Below are positions 7,401 to 13,518 of a stretch of 13,662 nucleotides of DNA, one piece after another. The number at the start of each line of letters is the position of its first letter. The stretch's first letter is position 1. A program made the position numbers and the translations under genes. Location: positions 1-13,662 of the forward strand of contig CAADYR010000090.1 in the NCBI GenBank assembly GCA_900753305.1, read 5' to 3'. Under the pieces are notes generated by a model that saw only the letters and a list, made by a program, of their open reading frames with translations, was not told the DNA's origin and ran no database searches. Source of the DNA: Lachnospiraceae bacterium. GTDB taxonomy: Bacteria > Bacillota > Clostridia > Lachnospirales > Lachnospiraceae.

Positions 7401-7835
7401 GGAATCCCCTATGTAGATGTAACACTGCAGCCGGAAAATGCGAAATTAAGACTGGAACTGCTTCAGAAATATCACGGCAGAAATCTGTATCTGATGGCGC
7501 ATCTGGGAAATGGAATCGGATATAGTATAGCCATGGTAGACGCAGATGTTTCTATAGAACCGGATATGAGTTCTGCCATGAACCGGATCGAGAATTTTGC
7601 AGACGGATTTGTTACCTATAAGGTAACAGCGCTTCACAGTATGAAGCTTCCCTATGCAATTGGATTACATATGAATCTTGGAACAGAATACACAGGTAGA
7701 GTTGCATATATATTTGTAAAAGATATGACTACAGGTGAGTATGTATTTAACAGTACAACGATCGTGAATGAAATTGGAAATGTGATGGTATGTAGCAATC
7801 AACTGACAGATGTAATGGTTCTGATCCAGAAATAA
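4500..7835 (+). CDS. Secreted multidomain arabinogalactan endo-beta-1,4-galactanase (GH53)
   Basis: The 1111-residue product hydrolyses beta-1,4-galactan side chains of pectin outside the cell. Order of parts: signal peptide (1-34, MRRRDRKR then a hydrophobic core, cleavage near YVYA|QEA); acidic Ser/Glu/Thr linker (about 35-125); beta-sandwich module like CBM61 (about 140-289, from NGDFEDGNADNW); GH53 catalytic barrel (about 308-700); bacterial Ig-like module (about 701-778); second CBM-like sandwich (about 780-923, from NYSFEESDRSMW); Ser/Thr linker; C-terminal beta-rich domain (about 959-1111) that I do not recognise. Likely catalytic residues are the acid/base Glu457 in QIGNE and the nucleophile Glu555 in VAETSY. 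No LPxTG anchor or SLH repeats are seen. The ATG at 4500 follows AAGGAG (4481-4486). The frame is open back to a TTG at 4470, but the signal peptide fits 4500. It is a single-gene unit; no transporter or beta-galactosidase is near. Confidence 0.93.
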   Translation: MRRRDRKRMVALAMAAALMMSQFGTAGNGYVYAQEAAQGADLVEESAEAEEGDTQAVSDSDLKESDSEQTKSSQEDQQEQTSDESEQEQSTEEESEEDIESSEEETTEETTEEETTEISELVAARTVQIDESIEYHVHELENGDFEDGNADNWTISFASWDNSSAWEVKTDQWMKNNTTQVLHLYNGNSTGNEVSLTYEITDLKEGTYYVSIDADGQETASGLQVAAKDEDGNILSESDVMETAGWDVWNSYTTGSFKFEGGSLTITISGELPAAYWGDIDNLTLYTDAQEEDEDEDKPVEADIYVEKINNLSADFIKGVDVSSVLANEKSGVVYYDTDGNKADIFDVLADAGVNYIRLRVWNDPHDSVGNGYGGGNNDVASAIEMGRRATKAGMKVLIDFHYSDFWADPGKQKAPKAWSDYSVDEKEKAVYEYTKESLNRMIKAGVDVGMVQIGNETNNGICGETSWENKCKLFNAGSKAVRDIDEDILVAVHFTNPERSGNYANIAKQLDKYEVDYDVFASSYYMFWHGTTSNLTGVLKNIADTYHKKVMVAETSYAYTMEDGDGHTNTIAKSSDLVSGYAASVQGQANVVRDVMAAVADVGSAGIGAFYWEPAWIPVQVYDADADNASDILAENKTIWEKNGSGWASSYAGEYDPDDAGKWYGGSAWDNQAMFDFTGHPLASLNVFKYVGTGASAALAVDSIDSAELTVNLGEPVELPEKVTVHFNDNTTGDRTVNWNQQQLDALVEAGSGTYTVDGTVEVLGQEYKVSCKVIIKAKNYVNNYSFEESDRSMWKVEDEGKCTDYQNNASDALTGNYSLHFWSASDIDFKVSQTISDLPAGQYEFSASIQGGDAAEQDMYIFLTVGDRTYTQFMTVSGWCNWDTPQITGITVKDGEEVVIGAKVSACAKAWGTLDDFVLSRTGDSEEPQKPETDRNGSTGSTSSDESQSSTTITTTALAEQITEGGIPYVDVTLQPENAKLRLELLQKYHGRNLYLMAHLGNGIGYSIAMVDADVSIEPDMSSAMNRIENFADGFVTYKVTALHSMKLPYAIGLHMNLGTEYTGRVAYIFVKDMTTGEYVFNSTTIVNEIGNVMVCSNQLTDVMVLIQK

Positions 7836-7847
7836 ACAGACAAACAA

Positions 7848-7875
7848 AAACCCTATGGCAGATGCCATAGGGTTT
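7848..7875. terminator. Bidirectional terminator between convergent genes
   Basis: Perfect 12-base arms AAACCCTATGGC (7848-7859) and GCCATAGGGTTT (7864-7875) enclose the loop AGAT. The plus strand has TTT after the stem; the minus strand reads GGGTTTTTGTTTG. It therefore serves the lipoprotein gene on the minus strand best and closes the galactanase gene as well. Confidence 0.85.
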
Positions 7876-7899
7876 AAAATTGCTGTAAAACTATATAAA

Positions 7900-8202
7900 T
7901 TAGTTAGCTGCAACTGTTGTTGTTTCTTCTGTAGCAGCTTCTTCAGTTGTAGTAGCTTCTTCTGTAGTTGTAGCTTCCTCAGTAGTTGTAGCTTCTTCAG
8001 TTGTAGTAGCTTCTTCTGTAGTAGTAGCTTCCTCAGTTGTAGTAGCTTCTTCTGTTGTAGCAGCTTCTGTAGTTGTAGCTTCTTCAACTACTACTGTAGT
8101 AGCTTCTGTAGCTTCTGTTTCTGTTGCTGTAGAACCGCAAGCTGTAAGCATTGCTGCACCTAATGTAAGACTCATAATTGTTGCTAAAACTGTTTTCTTC
8201 AT
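7900..8202 (-). CDS. Small Thr/Glu-repeat lipoprotein
   Basis: The 100-residue product begins MKKTVLATIMSLTLGAAML and has the lipobox LTAC, with Cys22 as the lipidated residue; signal peptidase II would release a 79-residue mature protein anchored outside the membrane. The mature part consists almost only of Thr, Glu and Ala: six consecutive EATTTE hexads (residues 52-87) after an earlier one at 41-46, then a short tail ending TTVAAN. No globular domain is possible with this composition, so it is probably an extended, strongly acidic surface stalk or spacer. An SD AAGGGAGA (8211-8218) lies 8 bases upstream of the ATG. A good promoter and a strong terminator surround it, so it is a stand-alone and possibly well expressed gene. 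Function unknown. Confidence 0.78.
   Translation of the reverse strand: MKKTVLATIMSLTLGAAMLTACGSTATETEATEATTVVVEEATTTEAATTEEATTTEEATTTEEATTTEEATTTEEATTTEEATTTEEAATEETTTVAAN
7942..8049 (-). repeat. 18-base tandem repeat coding for EATTTE hexads
   Basis: Six 18-base units in tandem encode EATTTE inside the small lipoprotein gene. The units differ at synonymous positions (for example GTAGTAGTAG versus GTTGTAGTAG on the plus strand). Changes of whole units keep the frame, so length variation between strains would alter stalk length without killing the gene. Confidence 0.8.
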
Positions 8203-8305
8203 AATAATTTTCTCCCTTATTAAACTGTATATCGTTTATGTAAAAACGTTATACCAAATGTCATCAGATAAACTGATCAACACAGTTGTCGTTTACAAGT
8301 ACATT

Positions 8306-8333
8306 ATTATACCCAATTTTCATGAAACGTCAA
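8306..8333 (-). promoter_or_regulatory. Promoter of the Thr/Glu-repeat lipoprotein gene
   Basis: On the minus strand TTGACG (complement of 8328-8333) and a perfect TATAAT (complement of 8306-8311) are spaced by 16 bases. The expected start near 8299 gives a leader of about 95 bases, longer than most here. The leader holds two short hairpin candidates: ATCAG/CTGAT near 8264-8278 and CGTTT/AAACG near 8232-8248. Confidence 0.75.
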
Positions 8334-8340
8334 TACTTAT

Positions 8341-8612
8341 ATTTAAATTTTATTCATTTTACATTTACTTTATATTTACAACACGTTCATAATTTGTTCA
8401 CAATTCGACTTTACCAGACAAAAAATGATATAAAAAGTTGTGAAAATGTACTATAATATTTATCGATTCAGGGTGCATTTGTGACAATTTACAAGAAAAT
8501 GCAAAGCGGAACGTAACAAAGTTTGGAAATCAGATTTAGGTATGAAATCGTAACTTGTTTTGGTATATGCATTATATTAAGATAGAAGAAATTGACGGTG
8601 GGAGGGATTATA
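8341..8612. other. AT-rich divergent intergenic stretch, leader of the propeller-like lipoprotein gene
   Basis: No gene is visible in this stretch. It holds a perfect TATAAT at 8452-8457 on the plus strand without a recognisable -35, and a weaker TATATT at 8573-8578. Heptamers TTCACAA (about 8397-8403) and TTGTGAA (about 8438-8444) form an inverted repeat just upstream of the TATAAT. If that TATAAT is the promoter, the leader of the next gene is about 150 bases; I see no terminator or known riboswitch in it. Confidence 0.35.
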
Positions 8613-9602
8613 TTGCATAAACTTCAGACTTGTGTGGTCATGATGCTGGTGATTGGGATTCTGTCAGGCTGTGGAAATACACAGACAGACATTCCTGTTG
8701 AGGATTTTCCAATACAGCAGCAGACAGATCATGAACCGATAGAAGTTCGTTATAATACATATGATACGTTAAATGTAGCTACTTATCTGACAAAGATAGG
8801 GGATACATATTATCTGTCAGACTGTTATCATGACCAGATTCTGTACCATGATAATCTGACTGACCCATTAACGTCCTGGAATATTTTAACGGATGATGTC
8901 CATTATGCGCACACAATAGCAGGGGACGGAGAGACGATACTTATAGATGATACGGAAAATAACCGCCTGTTGTCCTTTCATAAACGGAGCGAGGAGTACA
9001 TACAGGGGACGACCTTTGAGAATATCGGTATGAAGCCTCATTATGTACAATATGATGCCGACAGACAACAATTTCTGGCATGGAGTTCCATTACAGGAGA
9101 GATGTTCTATCTTAGGAAGGATGAACAGAGTCAGGAGCTATATATAGAAAAAACACTACAGATTCCGGAATTGTATGGCGTATATGTGCGTTCTTTTACA
9201 ATTATGGGAGATGAGATATGGTTTGTATCAGGACATAATGATCAGCAGATCATAACCGCAGATATCGATACACTGACTGTACATGAGAAGTTCTCTGTCC
9301 CGGCACAACTGGCGGGAATGGTGCAGTTGATCAGGATCCAGGACTATTACTATATTACTGTTTCCACGGATAATACAGAGAATCAGGATTATGCTACCAT
9401 CATTCGTACTGCTAGTCCGGAAGCGCTTAGTCGGGGAGAATATGAGGATGTGTATGCAGAATTTGGACTCAGTCAGGGAACACCATATTATATTACCTGC
9501 ATTGATGGCAGGTATTATATGACACATCACCGGACATCACAGAATATCATTGCATTTGATGTGATAGACAATGTGATCAGCAATGTCCAGGTGATATATT
9601 GA
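8613..9602 (+). CDS. Lipoprotein with predicted beta-propeller-like repeats
   Basis: From the TTG at 8613 this is 329 residues: a short basic start, a hydrophobic stretch VVMMLVIGIL and the lipobox LSGC with Cys20 as the lipidated residue. The TTG is chosen because GGAGG (8601-8605) lies 7 bases upstream and the signal peptide then has normal length; a TTG at 8592 is in frame but overlaps nothing useful. The mature part repeats a pattern of short beta-strands with aromatic pairs, such as IGDTYYLSDCYHDQILYHD, GDGETILIDDTENNRLLSFH, GDEIWFVSGHNDQQIITADI and DGRYYMTHHRTSQNIIAFDV. This resembles blades of NHL-like or six-bladed propellers, which is inference from pattern only. It would sit outside the membrane. 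The stop lies 3 bases from the stop of the convergent membrane protein gene. Confidence 0.7.
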   Translation: MHKLQTCVVMMLVIGILSGCGNTQTDIPVEDFPIQQQTDHEPIEVRYNTYDTLNVATYLTKIGDTYYLSDCYHDQILYHDNLTDPLTSWNILTDDVHYAHTIAGDGETILIDDTENNRLLSFHKRSEEYIQGTTFENIGMKPHYVQYDADRQQFLAWSSITGEMFYLRKDEQSQELYIEKTLQIPELYGVYVRSFTIMGDEIWFVSGHNDQQIITADIDTLTVHEKFSVPAQLAGMVQLIRIQDYYYITVSTDNTENQDYATIIRTASPEALSRGEYEDVYAEFGLSQGTPYYITCIDGRYYMTHHRTSQNIIAFDVIDNVISNVQVIY

Positions 9603-9605
9603 TAT

Positions 9606-11351
9606 TTATCGTTCTGCTACGCGGATAAAGGGCAGAATCAGATATAATGGTAATCCATGGAAAAGGGCATAAGCATAGCGGAATTCTGTTGCTACCGGCG
9701 TTGCGATACATAGTGTGAGGACAAGAGCAACAGCAGGAATCATCAGAACTGCATTGGCAGACCGTGACTGGCGCAGGCACAGAACCTGACTGATCAGGAT
9801 CAGCCAGAACATGCCGCCCATGCTCCATAAGAAGCCGAACAAAGGAATCAGTTCCCAGAGTTTAAAGAGAATTTCCCGGATCTTTACGACCAGACTTCCC
9901 TTTAACAGCGGTTGCCAGGTAAGTCCGAATTCGTTGGGATAGATCCCGTCACTCAGCCCTGCTTCATAGGAGGCATCAGGATACCAGAAACCATGAGTCT
10001 GTGCAACGTAAGCGTCAAAATAGATACGCGGGTGAGAAATTCCAACGGAGAACCACAATGAGAAAAATTCACTTTTATGATTGTCCAGATAATTACCACT
10101 TGTTGAACGAATGAGATTTTTGACAGGGTCGGATACATCAGGCTGATACAGGGAAGCTATCTGGTCAATGTCCATGAAATGTGACAGGGACTGAGTCTGT
10201 TCCTGAGTAAGGGATTCCTGTTCTGCTACAACACGTGCGAGCTGTTGGACAGGAATTGATACGGATTCTGCAAAGTCTGCCTGTTTGATCTCATACACGT
10301 TCATGCAGGGATACTTTACGAATAGAACGATCAGTAAAATGATAACATTTGCAGGAATCATAATGCGAAGTCTGTCACGGTATATGAACAGTATAAAAGG
10401 CAGCGTTACGAGGAAAGCATACCATCCGTTCGTCCGCAGCAGACACAGCATAATACCGGATATGATATAAGGCAGCAGGATCGTAAAGTATTCAGATATT
10501 TTCAGTTTTGTGCTTTTTTCATGAACCAGCAGCCGGATCAGTGCAGCAACCAATAATGTCATGCAGCCGGCAAAAGAAATATCTTTCCATATGGTAACAG
10601 CAAAAATCCCGTTATAAGGCATCAGAGCATAGAAACAGATCGTTCCAATGCAGACAGGTGTGAGAATACCGGATTTTTGCATTGTACGGACAACATAACC
10701 TGCGGTAAAAGCCATAAAGCACATCTGGAATAATGTGTATAGTCCAAGTCCCACATATTCACTGCCGGTCAGGTTAAGCCCCAGATGATAGAAGAAGCCG
10801 ATAAGTAGGGTATGGATTACGGAATGATGATTGGACAGTTCATAAGCCCCGATGATCTGGGCGTACTGGTTAATGCTGTCTGGGGTCATTACTCCGGGAT
10901 ATTCATGCAGATAATAGGGCAGCCAGAACAGCATACAGGCACCGAAGGCAGCATAGGGCAGCCATGATACCGGATACAGAGTGGTATCGATACGGACTTG
11001 TGCAGAATAAATCAACAGACACAGGATGGCATGGTAGTAAAGGAGTGCAAGACCCGCAGCGGATAAAAACAGAATAATGAGCCGGAACAGGGTACTTGTC
11101 ATACTGCCATAGAGCTGCGTATAAGAGGCAGCCAGTGTAAATATGGTAAAAAGTCCGGATAGGATTCCGGAATACAGGGAATCCCGTGATTCCATACGTG
11201 TCTCAATGGATGTAGAGGAAAGTTTCATATATATATAGAGGAAAACTGCAAAGAGCAGAATGGATACAGGATTAGTCGTGCGCATCTGTGTAAGGCGCAT
11301 AACAGCGAACAGAGAAAGAAAACTTTTACATGTGATCCCAAGTAAATTCAT
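9606..11351 (-). CDS. Multi-pass membrane protein, DUF6020-like (possible GT-C-type glycosyltransferase)
   Basis: The 581-residue product has about 13-14 hydrophobic segments and one large non-membrane loop (about residues 355-500, between FVKYPCMNVYEI and PLLKGSLVVKI). After the fourth segment comes EYPGVMTPDSINQYAQI followed by LSNHHSVIHTLLIGFFYHLG, the signature I associate with the DUF6020 family of Firmicutes. Near the C-terminus EFRYAYALFHGLPLYLILP resembles the last membrane segment of GT-C enzymes, which place an acidic residue in the first outer loop; here PDS would be the candidate. A role in transferring lipid-linked sugars at the outer face is inference. The ATG at 11351 is chosen over a TTG at 11381 because a perfect AGGAGG (11358-11363 on the other strand) lies 6 bases from it. 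It has its own promoter and is divergent from hisC. Confidence 0.75.
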   Translation of the reverse strand: MNLLGITCKSFLSLFAVMRLTQMRTTNPVSILLFAVFLYIYMKLSSTSIETRMESRDSLYSGILSGLFTIFTLAASYTQLYGSMTSTLFRLIILFLSAAGLALLYYHAILCLLIYSAQVRIDTTLYPVSWLPYAAFGACMLFWLPYYLHEYPGVMTPDSINQYAQIIGAYELSNHHSVIHTLLIGFFYHLGLNLTGSEYVGLGLYTLFQMCFMAFTAGYVVRTMQKSGILTPVCIGTICFYALMPYNGIFAVTIWKDISFAGCMTLLVAALIRLLVHEKSTKLKISEYFTILLPYIISGIMLCLLRTNGWYAFLVTLPFILFIYRDRLRIMIPANVIILLIVLFVKYPCMNVYEIKQADFAESVSIPVQQLARVVAEQESLTQEQTQSLSHFMDIDQIASLYQPDVSDPVKNLIRSTSGNYLDNHKSEFFSLWFSVGISHPRIYFDAYVAQTHGFWYPDASYEAGLSDGIYPNEFGLTWQPLLKGSLVVKIREILFKLWELIPLFGFLWSMGGMFWLILISQVLCLRQSRSANAVLMIPAVALVLTLCIATPVATEFRYAYALFHGLPLYLILPFIRVAER

Positions 11352-11394
11352 GTAATACCTCCTGAATTTGTATAGCTCCAATGGTTACAATTTC

Positions 11395-11423
11395 ATAATA
11401 AAATGAATCAGATATCCAGTCAA
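11395..11423 (-). promoter_or_regulatory. Promoter of the DUF6020-like gene
   Basis: On the minus strand TTGACT (complement of 11418-11423, 5 of 6) and TATTAT (complement of 11395-11400, 5 of 6) are spaced by exactly 17 bases. Transcription should start near 11388, about 37 bases before the ATG. Confidence 0.75.
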
Positions 11424-11446
11424 GCAGCAGACATCTGCTTTGCTTG
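11421..11446. repeat. Imperfect palindrome between divergent promoters
   Basis: CAAGCA then GCAGA on the left pair with TCTGC and TGCTTG on the right, with two extra T on the right side. It begins inside the -35 of the DUF6020-like gene and ends at the -35 of the hisC promoter, so a bound regulator could affect both. No T run follows, so it is not a terminator. Confidence 0.45.
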
Positions 11447-11476
11447 CATAAATAGGAAAAGTCTGATATTATCAGA
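11444..11476 (+). promoter_or_regulatory. Probable hisC promoter with palindrome over the -10
   Basis: TTGCAT (11444-11449, weak 3 of 6) and TATTAT (11467-11472, 5 of 6) are spaced by 17 bases. The -10 lies inside the perfect 15-base palindrome TCTGATATTATCAGA (11462-11476), which is a reasonable operator candidate. The leader to the ATG is about 75 bases; I see no His-rich leader peptide or T-box in it. Confidence 0.45.
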
Positions 11477-11553
11477 AACGAAAGACATTAAATAAAACAT
11501 GCACGTAACTGGCTGGATACAGAGAATCGTTACGACGCAGGAAAGAGGAGAAT

Positions 11554-12618
11554 ATGAGTTGGGAGAATAAGGTACGTAAGGTTGTCCCGTATGTAGCAGG
11601 TGAACAACCGCAGAATCAGAATGTAATTAAGCTTAATACCAATGAGTGTCCATATCCACCGGCACCGGGAGTAGAAGAAGTACTTCACCATTTTGATGGC
11701 AATGTACTCCGTAAGTATCCGGATCCGGATGTAACCTTGCTGCGTAATGCTCTTGCAGACAGATATCAGGTAAAGCCGGAGCAGGTATTTGTAGGAGTAG
11801 GTTCAGATGATGTACTTTCTATGGCTTTTCTGACTTTTTTCAATTCAGACAAACCGGTACTTTTCCCGGATATTACATATTCATTTTATGACGTATGGGC
11901 GGATCTGTACAGGATTCCTTATGAGTGTCAGCCTCTGGATGAGGATTTTCGCTGGAAGAAAGAGGATTATCTTAAGGAAAATGGCGGTATTGTGTTAGCC
12001 AATCCCAATGCTCCGACAGGATTAGCAGTATCAGCATCGCAGATAGAAGAAATCATTGCAGCAAATCAGGATTCCGTTGTGATCGTGGATGAGGCTTATG
12101 TGGATTTTGGTGCAGAAAGTTGTGTACCGCTTGTGGACAAGTATGAAAATCTGCTGGTTACACAGACCTTTTCCAAATCCCGATCTCTGGCAGGTTTGAG
12201 AATTGGTTTTGCAATCGGCAGCCAGAAACTGATAGGATATCTTAATGATGCGAAGTTTTCCTTTAATTCCTATACAATGAATGCTCCTACAATTGCAGCA
12301 GGTGTGGCATCTGTAGAGGATGAAGAATACTTTCAGAAGACTGTTGCCAGAGTAGTACGTACCAGAGAGAATACGAAGAAGGAACTGACCAGACTGGGCT
12401 TTACTTTCCCGGATTCCAGCACGAATTTTATCTTTGCAACCCATAAGGATATACCTGGCGAAGAACTTTTCCAGGCGCTTCGCAGTCACAATATCTATGT
12501 CAGACACTGGAATAAGCCAAGGATTCAGGACAGTCTGCGTATTTCCATTGGAACTGATGAAGAAATGCAGGCTTTGATCGCATTTTTAGAGGATTATTTA
12601 GAAAGAAGAGGTAACTAG
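11554..12618 (+). CDS. hisC: Histidinol-phosphate aminotransferase
   Basis: The 354-residue product is a fold-type I PLP aminotransferase of the usual HisC length. It converts imidazole acetol phosphate and glutamate to histidinol phosphate and 2-oxoglutarate in the cytoplasm. Visible signatures: IKLNTNECPYPPAPGV (about 25-40, the substrate-binding LxxNExP region), LRKYPDP (50s), NPNAPTG (150-156), DEAYVDF (179-185, with Asp179 binding the PLP nitrogen) and TFSKSRSLAGLRIGF, whose Lys208 should form the Schiff base. LRISIGTDEE near the end holds the carboxylate-binding Arg. AGAGGAG precedes the ATG closely. No other histidine genes are nearby; the gene is followed after one base by a DUF368 gene. 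Some HisC-like enzymes accept aromatic amino acids, so that specificity is an alternative. Confidence 0.92.
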   Translation: MSWENKVRKVVPYVAGEQPQNQNVIKLNTNECPYPPAPGVEEVLHHFDGNVLRKYPDPDVTLLRNALADRYQVKPEQVFVGVGSDDVLSMAFLTFFNSDKPVLFPDITYSFYDVWADLYRIPYECQPLDEDFRWKKEDYLKENGGIVLANPNAPTGLAVSASQIEEIIAANQDSVVIVDEAYVDFGAESCVPLVDKYENLLVTQTFSKSRSLAGLRIGFAIGSQKLIGYLNDAKFSFNSYTMNAPTIAAGVASVEDEEYFQKTVARVVRTRENTKKELTRLGFTFPDSSTNFIFATHKDIPGEELFQALRSHNIYVRHWNKPRIQDSLRISIGTDEEMQALIAFLEDYLERRGN

Positions 12619-12619
12619 A

Positions 12620-13477
12620 GTGAAGGAGTTTATTATTAATATTTTAAAGGGTATGGTAGTTGGACTTGCCAATATCATTCCGGGTGTGAGCGGTGGTACT
12701 ATGATGGTATCCATGGGCATCTATGACAGGCTGATCATGCTGTTGACACATTTTATCAAGAAGTTCAAAGAGGCAATGAAGCTTCTGATTCCACTTGTCA
12801 TTGGTATGCTTCTGGCAATCGCATTATTATCCAAGGTAATTACCAAAATGTTCGAAGCTATCCCTCTGCAGACAACACTGCTCTTTGTAGGTATGATCAT
12901 TGGAGGACTTCCTGTTATCTTCAAAAAGGTAAAAGGCAAGAAAGTCGGCATTGCACAGATCATCGGATTTGCTGTATTTTTCGTATTGGTTATCGGACTT
13001 TCACTGGTAGGTGAAGACGACAGCAGAACAGCCGATGTAACCCTTAATCTGGTGAATATTGTGAAACTGTTTCTCGCAGGAGCACTGGCAGCAGGTACAA
13101 TGGTAATCCCGGGTGTGAGTGGTTCCATGGTTATGATGATCATTGGATATTACACAGTAATTATTGGTACGATCAGTGGACTGATCGATGCACTGCATCC
13201 TTTTGACTGGGCGGGAATCCTGTCAGCATGTGGTGTTCTGGTGCCTTTTGGTATCGGCGTTCTGGTTGGTGTCGTTGTAATTGCGAAGCTGATCGAATAT
13301 GTATTAAAGAAGTACAGTCTCACGGCATACTGGTCTATCATCGGTCTGATCGTAGCATCTCCGTTTGCTATTCTGATCATGATGGGAAGCGTAACGATCA
13401 ATGTTGTTAATATCTTAACAGGTGTTGTTATGCTGGCCGTTGGATTCTTTATTGCAATGAAACTGGGCGGGGAATAG
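12620..13477 (+). CDS. popT: DUF368/PopT-family membrane protein, probable undecaprenyl-phosphate translocase
   Basis: The 285-residue product has about 8 hydrophobic segments. The family signature occurs twice: NIIPGVSGGTMMVSMGIYD (residues 18-36) and MVIPGVSGSMVMMIIGYY (161-178). The two copies suggest the internal inverted repeat known for DUF368 and DedA-like re-entrant folds. Recent work on DUF368 (PopT) and DedA (UptA) proteins assigns them to returning undecaprenyl phosphate across the membrane during cell-wall synthesis; applying this to the present gene is inference by family. The GTG at 12620 follows the hisC stop by one base, and AAGAGG at 12606-12611, inside the end of hisC, is spaced 8 bases from it. 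That arrangement suggests translational coupling. An ATG at 12653 would cut into the first motif region and is less likely. No terminator follows directly. Confidence 0.85.
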   Translation: MKEFIINILKGMVVGLANIIPGVSGGTMMVSMGIYDRLIMLLTHFIKKFKEAMKLLIPLVIGMLLAIALLSKVITKMFEAIPLQTTLLFVGMIIGGLPVIFKKVKGKKVGIAQIIGFAVFFVLVIGLSLVGEDDSRTADVTLNLVNIVKLFLAGALAAGTMVIPGVSGSMVMMIIGYYTVIIGTISGLIDALHPFDWAGILSACGVLVPFGIGVLVGVVVIAKLIEYVLKKYSLTAYWSIIGLIVASPFAILIMMGSVTINVVNILTGVVMLAVGFFIAMKLGGE

Positions 13478-13518
13478 TATAAAGCAGGTAATTGCGAAAC
13501 TAAGATAATGAAAGGCAC

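Noticed and set aside
7942..8049. CRISPR-like array
   Set aside because: The 18-base units are directly tandem without spacers and keep one coding frame.
7665..8163. Open frames on both strands rich in Ser/Cys or Leu/Lys across the repeat lipoprotein
   Set aside because: They are the other reading frames of the 18-base repeat. Only the frame with a lipobox, SD and promoter is plausible.
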